A stretch of 64,000 nucleotides of DNA from CAZOZP01 sp964584325 (GCA_964584325.1 CAZOZP010000008.1:3430-67429), one strand, 5' to 3'; positions 46,301-55,446 are shown, counted from the stretch's first letter. A program made the numbers and translations. Notes: generated by a model from the letters alone, not told the origin.

Positions 46301-47072
46301 TATGAAAAAATCCGAATTACTCGAAAAACGTCTGCAGGAAATCGGGGAATCGCTGAATAACAGCGATAAAGCAAAAGCATTGATAGGCTTGGGGTCAGTT
46401 GGTATAGAACTTTCACGAATGGATGATTATTCAGATCTCGATTTTTTTGCGATTATGGAAAACGGATTCAAAAGGGAATTTATCGATAATCTTTCATGGC
46501 TTGAGAATATTAAACATGTTGCATATAAATTTCTTAATTCGCCCGACGGATATAAACTTATGTTTGATGACGGTGTGTTCTGTGAGTTTGCAGTTTTCGA
46601 GGAGTGGGAATTACAGGATATTCCTTATGCTGAAGGAAGAATTGTCTGGTGTAAAGAAAATTTTAACAGGGAATTAAGAAAACCTTCACGCCCAATGCCT
46701 CAAAGAAGCAATTCATCGTTGGAATTCCTGGTGGGAGAATTAGTAACAAATATTTATGTTGGTCTTTGCCGCTATTTTCGCGGGGAAAAGCTATCGGGTC
46801 AGAGATTTATTGAAGGATATGCTGTTGACAGGTTTGTTGAACTTACAGAAAAGTATCAAACAGCACAAGTCTGCTTCTGGGATAGTTATCAGAAGGAACG
46901 CAGATTTGAATTCAGATATCCGGAAGAATCAAGAATTCTTGATGATATAATTCAGGGATACGGAAGAGTTCCGCACTCAGCCCGGAAGCTGTTAGATTAT
47001 ATAGATTCTAAATACGGTGTCGATCAGTTTATGAAAAAGACAATTCTTGAAATGATTGAAATAAATTTGTAA
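46293..47072 (+). CDS. Nucleotidyltransferase-like protein
   Basis: 259 residues. The pol-beta nucleotidyltransferase pattern is present near the N-terminus: GLGSVGIELSRMDDYSDLDFFAI, where GS is followed by the metal-binding DLD. The rest is helical with no further recognised domain; it resembles aminoglycoside adenylyltransferase-like or uncharacterised proteins. The ATG lies within the last 8 bp of cimA, so it is translationally coupled to the amino acid operon, although no metabolic link is obvious. Substrate unknown. Confidence 0.65.
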   Translation: MPDMKKSELLEKRLQEIGESLNNSDKAKALIGLGSVGIELSRMDDYSDLDFFAIMENGFKREFIDNLSWLENIKHVAYKFLNSPDGYKLMFDDGVFCEFAVFEEWELQDIPYAEGRIVWCKENFNRELRKPSRPMPQRSNSSLEFLVGELVTNIYVGLCRYFRGEKLSGQRFIEGYAVDRFVELTEKYQTAQVCFWDSYQKERRFEFRYPEESRILDDIIQGYGRVPHSARKLLDYIDSKYGVDQFMKKTILEMIEINL

Positions 47073-47124
47073 TATTAGCCCCATAAGTTTGCATATCCGA
47101 TAAATTATTTTTTTGGAAGGTATA

Positions 47125-48435
47125 TTGGAAGTTAAGGCTTGGGTAGTATCGGCGGAAATGGGCTACGGTCATCACAGGGCTGCCTATGCTCTTGAAGATA
47201 TTGCTGAACAAGGTGTAATTAATGCCGGAGATGCTTCTTTTGTAAGTGAAAAAGAAAAATCTCTATGGACAAAAAGTCTTGCTGTATATGAACATGTTTC
47301 CCGCCTTAAAAGTATTCCTCTTATTGGAAAGCCTCTATTCGGAATTATGGATAAATTTCTTCATATTCCCAGCTTTTATCCCATCCGCGATCTCTCGGAA
47401 CAGACATTTCAGGTAAGGATGCTTGTTTCAAGCATTAATAAAGGATTATGCAATGGTGTTCTTCAGAAGATACAGGAAAAATATCTTCCGATGGTTACAT
47501 CATTTTATGCTCCTGCAGTTGCGGCAGATCTTGCCGGCTACGACCAGATTTACTGTATTATTTGTGATGCGGATATCAACAGAGTGTGGGTTGCACCAGA
47601 GCCCTGGGATAGCCGGATAAGATACTTTGCTCCTTGCGGAAAGGCGGCACAGAGACTTAAAGCTTATGGTGTTTCAGAAGATAAAATATTTATAACCGGA
47701 TTCCCTTTGCATGATTCTCTTCTTGGCGGAAGAAATCTTGCGGTATTAAAAAATGATTTGGGACAAAGGTTAAGCTATCTTGATCCGAAAGGAAAATTTA
47801 AAGCTCTTCACGGAAAAAATGCCGAGTATTTTCTTGGTAAGGATAATCTGGAATTCAGAAACGAAAGAGTTCTTACAATAACTTTTGCAGTAGGCGGGGC
47901 AGGTGCACAGAAAGAAACTGCTCAGAAAATTATTAAGGGAATAAAAAAGAAACTTGAGAACAATGAAATAAGAATTATTCTTGTTGCCGGTATAAGAAAA
48001 GAAGTGTATGAATATTTTGCGGAAATTGCAAAAACTGAAGGCATACCGCAGGAATCATATAAGATTATCTATAGTGAAAATATGGAAGGTTACTTCAATC
48101 TGTTTAACCGGGCAATTCGTGAAACAGATATACTTTGGACTAAACCCTCTGAGTTGTCATTTTATTCCGGATTGGGGATTCCTGTCATTATGACTCAGGC
48201 AATTGGCTCGCAGGAAAAGTTTAACAGGAAATGGCTTCGTGAAATTGGAGCAGGCATTAAACAGGAAAAACCTGAATATGCTGACCAATGGCTTATTGAT
48301 TTACTTAATGACGGCAGACTTGCCGAAGCAGCCTGGTCCGGATTTCTTAAAGCAAGAAAACTCGGCATTTATAAAATCTATGAAGTTCTGGAGACCGGCA
48401 GCATGATAACCGAAACATCCCCGGTGCTAAGATGA
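47125..48435 (+). CDS. Glycosyltransferase-like protein resembling MGDG synthase/MurG family
   Basis: About 436 residues. The frame is open from an upstream TTG (47113), but GGAAGG at 47115-47120 points to TTG 47125. The N-terminal Rossmann half begins WVVSAEMGYGHHRAAYAL, the GxGHxxAA loop of MGDG-synthase-like GT28 enzymes. The C-terminal half has TFAVGGAGAQKETAQKIIKG and a WTKPSELSFYSGLGIPVIM segment equivalent to the donor-binding site. An insertion near 210-260 is unusual. Substrate unknown; a glycolipid function is inferred only from the family. It overlaps the next gene by 4 bp (ATGA). Confidence 0.65.
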   Translation: MEVKAWVVSAEMGYGHHRAAYALEDIAEQGVINAGDASFVSEKEKSLWTKSLAVYEHVSRLKSIPLIGKPLFGIMDKFLHIPSFYPIRDLSEQTFQVRMLVSSINKGLCNGVLQKIQEKYLPMVTSFYAPAVAADLAGYDQIYCIICDADINRVWVAPEPWDSRIRYFAPCGKAAQRLKAYGVSEDKIFITGFPLHDSLLGGRNLAVLKNDLGQRLSYLDPKGKFKALHGKNAEYFLGKDNLEFRNERVLTITFAVGGAGAQKETAQKIIKGIKKKLENNEIRIILVAGIRKEVYEYFAEIAKTEGIPQESYKIIYSENMEGYFNLFNRAIRETDILWTKPSELSFYSGLGIPVIMTQAIGSQEKFNRKWLREIGAGIKQEKPEYADQWLIDLLNDGRLAEAAWSGFLKARKLGIYKIYEVLETGSMITETSPVLR

Positions 48436-49571
48436 AAGAAATAAAAGAGAAACATCTTTTCCTCTATTTGAGAACCGGAGGCGGACATCTTGCCCCTGCA
48501 CGTTCTGTAGCAAATTATATGCTTAATCATTTCTCGGATAAGGCCGAACCGGTACTTGTTGACGGATTTGAACGCACAAACGGAGCGGTTAAATATATTA
48601 TTGAAGACGGCTACAGAAAACTTCAGGCACGTGGGCAGTTTTTTTATGAATTTATTTATGCTTTCAATAAAATACCGCTTTTTTCCGGAATAACTTGTTC
48701 TCTTGTATCATTTTTCGTTAAGCCGTTTCTTAAAGAAATAATCATTGAACACAAACCTGATAAGATTAATATTTTCCACTTTTTTCTCATTAAACCGGTT
48801 ATGGAAATAATAAAAGAGAATAAACTTCCGGCTAAAGTCTTTACCATAGTAACAGATCCATACACACCGCATCCTATATGGTTTTTACAGAAAAAACAGA
48901 ATTTTATAGTATTCAGTAAAATGCTTAGAGAAAAAATCGAAAAAATGAATATCTCCCACAATTCGATTGAACATTTTCCCTTTATTCTTGATTCAAAGTT
49001 TGCCTCGGCTCTTCCTTCGGAAAAAGTTAATGAGATTAAAAAAGAAAAAGGATTTGATCCGGATAAAAAACTTGTACTTCTTATGGGCGGAGGAGACGGA
49101 CTGCCTTCGGGTGAAAAAATTATTAAACAGTTAATGCCGGTTGTAAAGGATAATTATATTGTTATAGTTTGCGGGAAGAATGAATCTCTTTTTCAGAATG
49201 CTTCAGCTTTTAAGGAACAAAACAAACTGGAAAACCTAATCATTTTCAGATTTATTGATTTTGTATATGAATTGATAAATATCTCAGATATTATAATAAC
49301 TAAATGCGGTGCCTCTACATTTATGGAAATTCTTCTTCAGAAGAAAGTACCTGTCGTAATAAATTATCTCTGGGAACAGGAAAAAGGAAATATGGAATTC
49401 TTGAGGGATAATAATCTCGGAATATACGAAAAGAGACTTAACAAATTGCCCGGGATAGTTTCAAAACTTCTTACCGATAAAGAATACTACCGGTCATTCA
49501 TTACCAACATTGAAGCAAAACAGCTTAAGATAGGAACTTCACAAGTAGCAGACTACCTAATAAAATCGTAA
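48432..49571 (+). CDS. MGDG synthase/MurG-type glycosyltransferase
   Basis: 379 residues. The N-terminus LFLYLRTGGGHLAPARSVANYM has the TGGGHxxPA loop; residues about 110-140 have TDPYTPHPIWF. The C-terminal nucleotide-sugar domain is typical: LVLLMGGGDGLPSGEKIIKQL, DFVYELINISDIIITKCGASTFMEIL and VINYLWEQEKGN. This matches processive diacylglycerol glycosyltransferases. It overlaps the preceding distant homologue, so the two may act on the same glycolipid. No membrane helix is evident; such enzymes bind the membrane peripherally. Confidence 0.72.
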   Translation: MKEIKEKHLFLYLRTGGGHLAPARSVANYMLNHFSDKAEPVLVDGFERTNGAVKYIIEDGYRKLQARGQFFYEFIYAFNKIPLFSGITCSLVSFFVKPFLKEIIIEHKPDKINIFHFFLIKPVMEIIKENKLPAKVFTIVTDPYTPHPIWFLQKKQNFIVFSKMLREKIEKMNISHNSIEHFPFILDSKFASALPSEKVNEIKKEKGFDPDKKLVLLMGGGDGLPSGEKIIKQLMPVVKDNYIVIVCGKNESLFQNASAFKEQNKLENLIIFRFIDFVYELINISDIIITKCGASTFMEILLQKKVPVVINYLWEQEKGNMEFLRDNNLGIYEKRLNKLPGIVSKLLTDKEYYRSFITNIEAKQLKIGTSQVADYLIKS

Positions 49572-49743
49572 GTTATAATAAAACCGAAAAACCGGTCTGA
49601 ACTCCTAAAATTTATTTTCAAGTCAAATCCAAAAAAAATCTTGCGTATTTATATATAATAATTTATGTTCTTAATAAGCTAATTAATGTAAAATGTATTT
49701 ATAAATCAAATGGGATATATTAATTAAAAGTGGGGTATTAAGA

Positions 49744-51201
49744 ATGAAAAGCTTTACTTTATTTATTATTGCAGCAATAGTTACAGCAGGAAGTTTATTT
49801 TCACAGACAGTTTACCTTACTGTTCAGGTTGATATGTCTGTACAGCAGAGTTTAGGAAATTTTGATACTGCTTCAGGCGCTGTTTATGTTGCCGGCAGTT
49901 TCAATGAATGGTCTGTTGGGGCTACACAGTTGGAAGACGCTGATTCCGATTTAATTTATAGTGCAACGCTTGAAGTTATTCCTAACACGACTTATGCCTA
50001 TAAATTTGTTATGGGTGCAGACGGATGGGAAGGCGACCCCAACAGAGAAGTTGTAGTTGCTGATGTAGATGTAACTGTTGCTCCTGATTATTTCAACAGA
50101 GTTCGTCCTATAGAAAGAAAAGATATTGGTGTTCTTTATATCTGCGATATGACTTATGAAATAGGTTCAGGCAGATTTGATCCAAATACACAGATTGTTC
50201 AAGTTCGAAGTGCACTATTTGGATGGGATGCTACAGCTCCCCAAATGACTGCTAATCCGTTAAAACCAAATGAATATGAATATGAAGCAGTTCAGTATTT
50301 AGGAGAAGGAGATAATTTACCAGGACATAAATTCACATATTCAAATGCAGACGGTTCAAACGTTACCTGGGAATCAGATGCTGCTGAAACAGGAAATTAT
50401 ACACAGATAGTAACTGCAGTCGATATGGCCGCTGAATTTATGACCGTATCACGTAACTTTAGTGATCTTTGCGATTGTGGCATATTTACACATAATCCTT
50501 TTACCCTGAAATTCAGATGTAATACGAACTTTAATCCTATTTCTTCAGCTAACAATCAGCCCTTTAGTGTTGTAAATACAGTTCATATTTTCGGTAGCGT
50601 TGATCCTTTGAAATGGCCAAGCGGGGGCTGGCCTTCAGATGAAATCGGTCTGGGTATTGAATTAACAGATACTGATGAAGACGGAATATTTGAAGCAGAA
50701 GTTAATTTTAATATTTATTCGCCGTTGATGATACAATATAAATATGGTATTAACTATGGTGATTCTGCAAATAATCAGGGCGCCAATGACAATGAAAACG
50801 GTGTCGGACAAGATCACTTCGTTACTTTTCCTGATTACATTGTGTATGGAGTTGTTGATGATACATTTAATGTGATGAGGGAAAATCCTGCAATCGGAAC
50901 AGAAGATGAAGCAGATGTTGTTCCTTCTGAATTCTCCTTGTCGCAAAATTATCCTAATCCTTTTAATCCGGCAACAACAATAAGATATTCCATCCCGTCA
51001 GGTGTAGAAATGTTGCACGCAAAGTCTCTGCGGGTATATGATATATTAGGAAGAGAGGTGGCTGTTCTTGTAAACCAAAGACAAGCAGCCGGTAATTACG
51101 AAGTAAAATTCGATGCTTCAGGACTCGCCTCCGGAATGTATATATATAGGCTAAAGTCCGGCAACTTTTCGGATTCAAAGAGGATGATGCTGGTAAAATA
51201 G
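49744..51201 (+). CDS. T9SS-sorted protein with glycogen/starch-binding-like (CBM48-type) modules
   Basis: 485 residues. Signal peptide 1-20 (LFIIAAIVTAGSLFSQ). An immunoglobulin-like carbohydrate-binding module related to AMPK/CBM48 follows: VYVAGSFNEWS and ATLEVIPNTTYAYKFVMG, ending GDPNREVV. A second related module lies at about 270-365 (NTVHIFGSVDPLKWP, EAEVNFNIYSPLMIQYKYG). The C-terminus is a textbook type-A T9SS sorting domain (SQNYPNPFNPATTIRYSIP, DILGREVAVLV, ASGMYIYRL). It is therefore exported by the PorUV system of this genome. The upstream 172 bp is AT-rich and the gene appears monocistronic. Whether it binds glucans is inferred. Confidence 0.8.
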   Translation: MKSFTLFIIAAIVTAGSLFSQTVYLTVQVDMSVQQSLGNFDTASGAVYVAGSFNEWSVGATQLEDADSDLIYSATLEVIPNTTYAYKFVMGADGWEGDPNREVVVADVDVTVAPDYFNRVRPIERKDIGVLYICDMTYEIGSGRFDPNTQIVQVRSALFGWDATAPQMTANPLKPNEYEYEAVQYLGEGDNLPGHKFTYSNADGSNVTWESDAAETGNYTQIVTAVDMAAEFMTVSRNFSDLCDCGIFTHNPFTLKFRCNTNFNPISSANNQPFSVVNTVHIFGSVDPLKWPSGGWPSDEIGLGIELTDTDEDGIFEAEVNFNIYSPLMIQYKYGINYGDSANNQGANDNENGVGQDHFVTFPDYIVYGVVDDTFNVMRENPAIGTEDEADVVPSEFSLSQNYPNPFNPATTIRYSIPSGVEMLHAKSLRVYDILGREVAVLVNQRQAAGNYEVKFDASGLASGMYIYRLKSGNFSDSKRMMLVK

Positions 51202-51221
51202 TGACAGGGTAACAGAGTTGG

Positions 51222-51248
51222 GGCGGGCTAAAGTGTTCGCCTTTTTTT
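51222..51248 (+). terminator. Possible terminator after the T9SS cargo gene
   Basis: A short GGCG/CGCC stem (51222-51225 with 51238-51241) is followed by seven T residues. The stem is only 4 bp. Confidence 0.45.
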
Positions 51249-51653
51249 ATTAATTCTATAACTTTTCGCGAAAATACTGCCGGGTGACTTAAGGCTCTCG
51301 AAGAATCGTGATGCGTGAAGCGTAAAGCGTGACGAGTAAAAAAGTGTACATTCATCAGAAAAATGATGCTTAAATCCACAGAGCGGAAAAGTAATAATCT
51401 GAACCCCTGATTTTTGTGATTAAATGATTAACAGGATTAAAGACCATAGCCGTTCAGAATCGTGGTGCGTGAAGATACGGTTGCTGAGCGGAGTCGAAGC
51501 GGTATTCCTCCGTGGCACTCGTATGTCCTCTGAAAATTCGGCAGTTACTTGAAAGCAAAAAGCTATCATCGCCTTAAGGTGCGGAATCTAATCAAAAAAG
51601 ATAAAACCCTCTGTGCCTTCAGTGTCCTCTGTGGTGAATTTTCCTGTCTCTCT

Positions 51654-52221
51654 GCCACATTGTCAGAAAATTATTTAGCAATGAAGCGGATGCACTTGGA
51701 AATGCCATCGAACAACTTCAAAATGAGATGTGTTCACTTCGCAATGCCGTCGAAAAACTTCGCAACGCCCCCTGACTCTGCCACATTGTCAGCGAATCTT
51801 TTAGAAATGAACCGGGCATACTTGGAAATGCCATCGAACAACTTCAAAATGAGATGTGTTCGCTTCACAATGTTATCGAAAAACTTCGCAATGCCGTCGA
51901 ACAACTTCACAATGCTATGTGACTCTGCCACATTGTCAGTGAATCACTTCACAATGCCATCGAACAACTTCAAAATGAGATGTGTTCGCTTCACAATGTT
52001 ATCGAAAAACTTCGCAATGCCGTCGAACAACTTCACAATGCTATGTGACTCTGCCACATTGTCAGCGAATCACTTCACAATGACATCGAGCAACTTCACA
52101 ATGAGATGTGTTCACTCAAGAATGCCATCGAACAACTTCACAATGAGATGTGTTCACTCAAGAATGTCACCGAACAACTTCACAATGAGATGTGTTCACT
52201 TCACAATGCCATCGAACAATA
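51654..52221. repeat. Tandem array with a 21-bp period and a 126-bp higher-order repeat
   Basis: About 27 consecutive 21-bp units resemble TTCACAATGCCATCGAACAA plus one base. Units 51822-51947 and 51948-52073 are near-identical 126-bp six-unit blocks, evidence of recent duplication. Because 21 is divisible by three, all frames are heptad-periodic. One + frame (51549-52283, TTG start) is open for 244 codons but has an implausible composition (MPSNN/MRCVH heptads). A second + frame reads coiled-coil-like heptads (LHNAIEQ, LQNEMCS, LRNAVEK) broken by TGA at recurrent positions. The minus strand reads IVKLFDG-like heptads. I do not call a gene here. No spacers, so not CRISPR. Confidence 0.88.
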
Positions 52222-52279
52222 ACTTGTTACCCTGTCACTCTGTTACTTTGTCACTTTACCTCATCACTTTGTTACATCA

Positions 52280-53767
52280 CTAATACTTAATAAGCGTTCC
52301 CTGACGCTTTTTAGCATCTTCATCCCACTTAACAGCAGTCGTTTTCAGGAAATCATCCTTGTCTGCAATAAGTTCAGGCATATTAAGTCCGATATACTTC
52401 TGTGCTTTCTCTTTGGTTGAAATGTCAGGAAGAGCGATAGGGTAGTTAACGCCTTTTTTAACAAGAATAACAGCAATTTCTTTTCTTGCTTCCTTAGCCT
52501 TATCTATTGAAAGTCCGATAACTCTCATAGCTTCAACAGGAGAGTGGAATCCGAGAGCATTGGCGGCCGCAACCCAGTCCCATCTCCACTGAGCCTGGCG
52601 AATAAGCTTTAGAGCCGGTGCCATTTCAGCATCCTGTGCACCGTTATCCCAAGCTGTTTTTGCTTCAATATGTGCCGATGCAAGTTCTTTTTCAGCAACA
52701 CGTCGCAGTTCTTCAAGTTTATCCTGTCTGATATAAACATCTTCTATAAGAGAAGCAGTTTCCTCGCGGTGACAAACCTGACAACTATTGGCTACGTTAT
52801 TAAGCGGACTCTGAATATGGTGATCGGTAAATTTTACACCGCCTTCGCTCTTGTAAGGCATATGGCAGTCAGAGCAGGAAACACCGCGTTTTGCGTGCAC
52901 ACCGGTTGAATACAATTCATAATCAGGGTGCTGAGCCTTTAACATTGGTGCGCGACTAAGAGAATGAGTCCAGTCTGTAAAACCGGCTTCGTCGTAATAC
53001 TTTTCCATCTGTTCTGCGGTCATACCATTCTTCCAGGGGAATGTAAGATACTTTCCTTCTCCCTTGAAATAATATTCCACATGGCATTGTGCGCAGACAA
53101 GTGAACGCATTTCCTGTTGTGTGAGATTTTCAACATCTTTTCCCATACTCTTTAGGCCGTCAATTAGTGCCGGACGAGTAATTTTAAGATTCATTGTCTT
53201 GTTGTCGTGGCAATCCTGACATCCGATCGGATTAATAACTTCGCTGCCTAAGGAAGTCCACGAGCCCTTATAAAAGTTTTCAGCTCCCATCGTCTGCATT
53301 ACGCGGGGTACATCTGTACTTTTGCAGCTCCAGCAGGTTGCAGGCTGAGGTGATACCTTGTTACCGCCTGTACGAAGTGTATTGCGGATATCTTTAACCG
53401 CATTTGCATGGCCGCGGCCCTGACTGTAGTCTTTTGAAAAAGCATAGCCTGCCCACATAACAACAAGTTCAGGATACTTCTCAAGATAATCAACCATTTT
53501 TGATCCGCCGTGTTTGGATTCAAAGTCGGTTTCACTTGTTTTTCTGTAGCTTTGATATTGGCGAGGGAAATTCTCGCCCCAAACTTCATTCCTGGGTTCC
53601 CAATCTGCAATTGGTTTGAGCATCTGTAATGCATAAGTTCCTTCACTGCGTCTTTCAACAATAGATGATGCAAATAAACCGATTATAAAAACAACAACGA
53701 CTGTAACAATGAACAAAGTCCAGGCGGCCCATGGCTTTGTTTTCACAATTTCCTGAATCGGTTTCAT
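52280..53767 (-). CDS. nrfA: Cytochrome c nitrite reductase catalytic subunit NrfA
   Basis: 495 residues. One N-terminal membrane helix (about 14-36) serves as anchor or uncleaved signal. The five haems are complete: the active-site haem with the lysine-ligated motif CWSCK (145-149) and four CxxCH motifs at 183, 225, 298 and 329. This pattern is diagnostic of NrfA, which reduces nitrite to ammonium with six electrons in the periplasm. It follows nrfH by 3 bp on the same strand and is the last gene of the three-gene unit. Its 3' end is next to the repeat island. Confidence 0.97.
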   Translation of the reverse strand: MKPIQEIVKTKPWAAWTLFIVTVVVVFIIGLFASSIVERRSEGTYALQMLKPIADWEPRNEVWGENFPRQYQSYRKTSETDFESKHGGSKMVDYLEKYPELVVMWAGYAFSKDYSQGRGHANAVKDIRNTLRTGGNKVSPQPATCWSCKSTDVPRVMQTMGAENFYKGSWTSLGSEVINPIGCQDCHDNKTMNLKITRPALIDGLKSMGKDVENLTQQEMRSLVCAQCHVEYYFKGEGKYLTFPWKNGMTAEQMEKYYDEAGFTDWTHSLSRAPMLKAQHPDYELYSTGVHAKRGVSCSDCHMPYKSEGGVKFTDHHIQSPLNNVANSCQVCHREETASLIEDVYIRQDKLEELRRVAEKELASAHIEAKTAWDNGAQDAEMAPALKLIRQAQWRWDWVAAANALGFHSPVEAMRVIGLSIDKAKEARKEIAVILVKKGVNYPIALPDISTKEKAQKYIGLNMPELIADKDDFLKTTAVKWDEDAKKRQGTLIKY

Positions 53768-53770
53768 AAA

Positions 53771-54385
53771 TCAATCCTTTTTTTTATTTGAAATTAAATT
53801 ATCAAGCCATTTTGGTAAAACGGGAGGGGGCAGTGGTACTCTTGCGTAAGGAGCAGATGAAAGACTATTTACTCTTCCGTGAGGAACCTCGCGGTGGCAG
53901 TCCACGCATAGCCTTCCCTCAGATGAAATATGCTTTCCGCTTATTGATCTTAAACCCACCGGATGAATAAGATCAGAATGACAGCGGATGCAGTTGTTCT
54001 GAACAGCATCTTTACCGGCTTCCTTAATTCTGATAACCTGTGGTTCAAGTCTGAAGGTAAAAACATAAGAATGCCGCATACCGTCTTGTGCCTTAAAAAA
54101 ATATGTCGAAAAAATATTATCCTGCGGCACATGGCAATCGTTGCAGACAGTTACTCTTCCGTGCGAACTGTTTTTCCAGGTGGCATATTGCGGAGCCATA
54201 ACATGACAATTGACACAGGTTTCGGGTTTGTCGGACATATAAGAAACTGCATTGGAAGTATGGAAGATATTAAGGCCCAAACCTCCGATTACTCCAAGCA
54301 AAATAATAACGGGAATTTTCCATTTTGGAGGAGGAGATAAAAAGAGAAAAATATTTTTGATTTTACTTAATATTCCTGTTTTCAT
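53771..54385 (-). CDS. nrfH: Cytochrome c nitrite reductase small subunit NrfH
   Basis: 204 residues of the NapC/NirT family. A membrane helix (about 23-42) is followed by four haem motifs: CVNCH (57), CNDCH (81), CIRCH (132) and CVDCH (160). NrfH takes electrons from menaquinol and passes them to NrfA. It lies between the polyferredoxin gene and nrfA with gaps of 2 and 3 bp, so the three are one transcript. The C-terminal tail beyond residue 170 is longer than in compact NrfH and has no further haem. Confidence 0.95.
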   Translation of the reverse strand: MKTGILSKIKNIFLFLSPPPKWKIPVIILLGVIGGLGLNIFHTSNAVSYMSDKPETCVNCHVMAPQYATWKNSSHGRVTVCNDCHVPQDNIFSTYFFKAQDGMRHSYVFTFRLEPQVIRIKEAGKDAVQNNCIRCHSDLIHPVGLRSISGKHISSEGRLCVDCHREVPHGRVNSLSSAPYARVPLPPPVLPKWLDNLISNKKKD

Positions 54386-54387
54386 CT

Positions 54388-55446
54388 TCAGTCCTGTTTC
54401 TTCTTAAGTTCTTCGGTACTTACAGGGTGTGAATAGGAATCAATGTTTTCATACAGTTTAATGTATGTTTTACCGTCTATCCCGTTATCCCAGGTTCCGG
54501 ATAAAATTCCTGTAAGAATAATTATAGAATATATTAAAATAATTGTGAAAAAGACAAAAGTTTTCGGAAATTTCTTTTTTAACGGAATACTTTCGAGATA
54601 AAGTGTGTCTTTAACCGGACAAGCATCAACACAACTAAGGCAGGCAGTGCATTCATCTGATACTACATAATTAACCTTATCTACTTTAATGCGTGAGGGA
54701 CAAGCTTTTGCACAAAGACTGCAATCAATACAGCTTTCCTTAGCACGCTTTATCTTTAAGGGAGATAAAAGAGATAATATTCCGAGCAGTGCTCCGTACG
54801 GACAGAGGTATCTGCACCAGAAATTTCTGATAAAAACAGAAAGAAAAAACAGTATTGAGATAACTATCAGAGAAAACCTGGAGATATCGGCAAAAAAATA
54901 GTACATCTTAATATCAGCTGTAATATTGTATGGAGAATCCAGAAAAAGTCTGATTGCAAGAGCATCCATTAAAACAAATATAGCATAGATGAAAAATGCC
55001 AGAAGCAGATACTTTAGCGAACGCAGAATAAAATCCGGGAAGTTGGGAATCTTCGGAGTCTTTTTGAATAGTTTTTTGTAGAATTTATCCCCGGCATCCC
55101 CGGTAAGTTCAGATAAAAATCCGACAGGACAAATCCAACTGCAGAATGACTTCCCGAAAACAAATGATACCGCAAGAATCGCAAGAAATATTACTAGTCC
55201 GGCAGGATGAGCCCAATGGATATTGCCTGTAAGAAAAAAATAATAGGCATTCATCAGAGAACTTATCGGCAGGAATGCTTCAGCTCCGGGCGGACGGTAA
55301 CCACTGCCATTAATTCCGCCGGTCTCAAGATAAACGGCGAAAAAATAATACTCAATGCCTATCCAAATGCAAATAAGACTGAATAATACCTGAGAAAAGA
55401 ATCTGTATTTCTGAATCGGGTTATCTGTGTTTTTAATAATCTTCAT
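54388..55446 (-). CDS. Membrane 4Fe-4S polyferredoxin (NapH/CcoG-like) of the nrf operon
   Basis: 352 residues from ATG 55446 (MKIIKNTDNPIQK); the frame is open 93 bp further but those residues are unlike the family. About five membrane helices carry WICPVGFLSEL and CRYLCPYGALLGILS, the CxxxCP motifs of NapH-type proteins. Two ferredoxin sites follow (CIDCSLCAKACP, CTACLSCVDACP). Such proteins pass electrons between quinone and periplasmic redox chains, or help maturation. Its place directly ahead of nrfH suggests an extra electron route into, or assembly role for, nitrite ammonification. The exact function is inferred from context. Confidence 0.8.
   Translation of the reverse strand: MKIIKNTDNPIQKYRFFSQVLFSLICIWIGIEYYFFAVYLETGGINGSGYRPPGAEAFLPISSLMNAYYFFLTGNIHWAHPAGLVIFLAILAVSFVFGKSFCSWICPVGFLSELTGDAGDKFYKKLFKKTPKIPNFPDFILRSLKYLLLAFFIYAIFVLMDALAIRLFLDSPYNITADIKMYYFFADISRFSLIVISILFFLSVFIRNFWCRYLCPYGALLGILSLLSPLKIKRAKESCIDCSLCAKACPSRIKVDKVNYVVSDECTACLSCVDACPVKDTLYLESIPLKKKFPKTFVFFTIILIYSIIILTGILSGTWDNGIDGKTYIKLYENIDSYSHPVSTEELKKKQD

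Larger units (their letters stand above)
51201..52238. repeat. Repeat-rich island bracketed by 13-bp inverted repeats
   Basis: GTGACAGGGTAAC (51201-51213) recurs inverted as GTTACCCTGTCAC (52226-52238). Between them lie several unrelated short repeats: a GCGTGAA-type heptamer run (about 51309-51335), two copies of an 18-bp sequence at 51303-51320 and 51457-51474 differing at one base, a CTGAGCGGAGTCGAAG element (51484-51499), a segment around 51410-51440 that looks like a dispersed repeat, a CTCTGTG-like heptamer run (51607-51636), and the 21-bp array. No transposase is present. Confidence 0.65.

Noticed and set aside
49572..49743. Terminator at ACCG-AAAAAC-CGGT (near 49585-49600)
   Set aside because: Only a 4-bp stem and no U-tract; could be chance.
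51654..52221. CRISPR array
   Set aside because: Units are contiguous with no unique spacers, and there are no cas genes in the window.
51549..52283. 244-codon open frame starting at TTG within the repeat array
   Set aside because: Its openness follows from the 21-bp period (a multiple of three). The heptads (MPSNN, MRCVH) look like no known protein, the start lacks a ribosome binding site, and the array reads equally well in other frames. Recorded as a repeat, not a gene.
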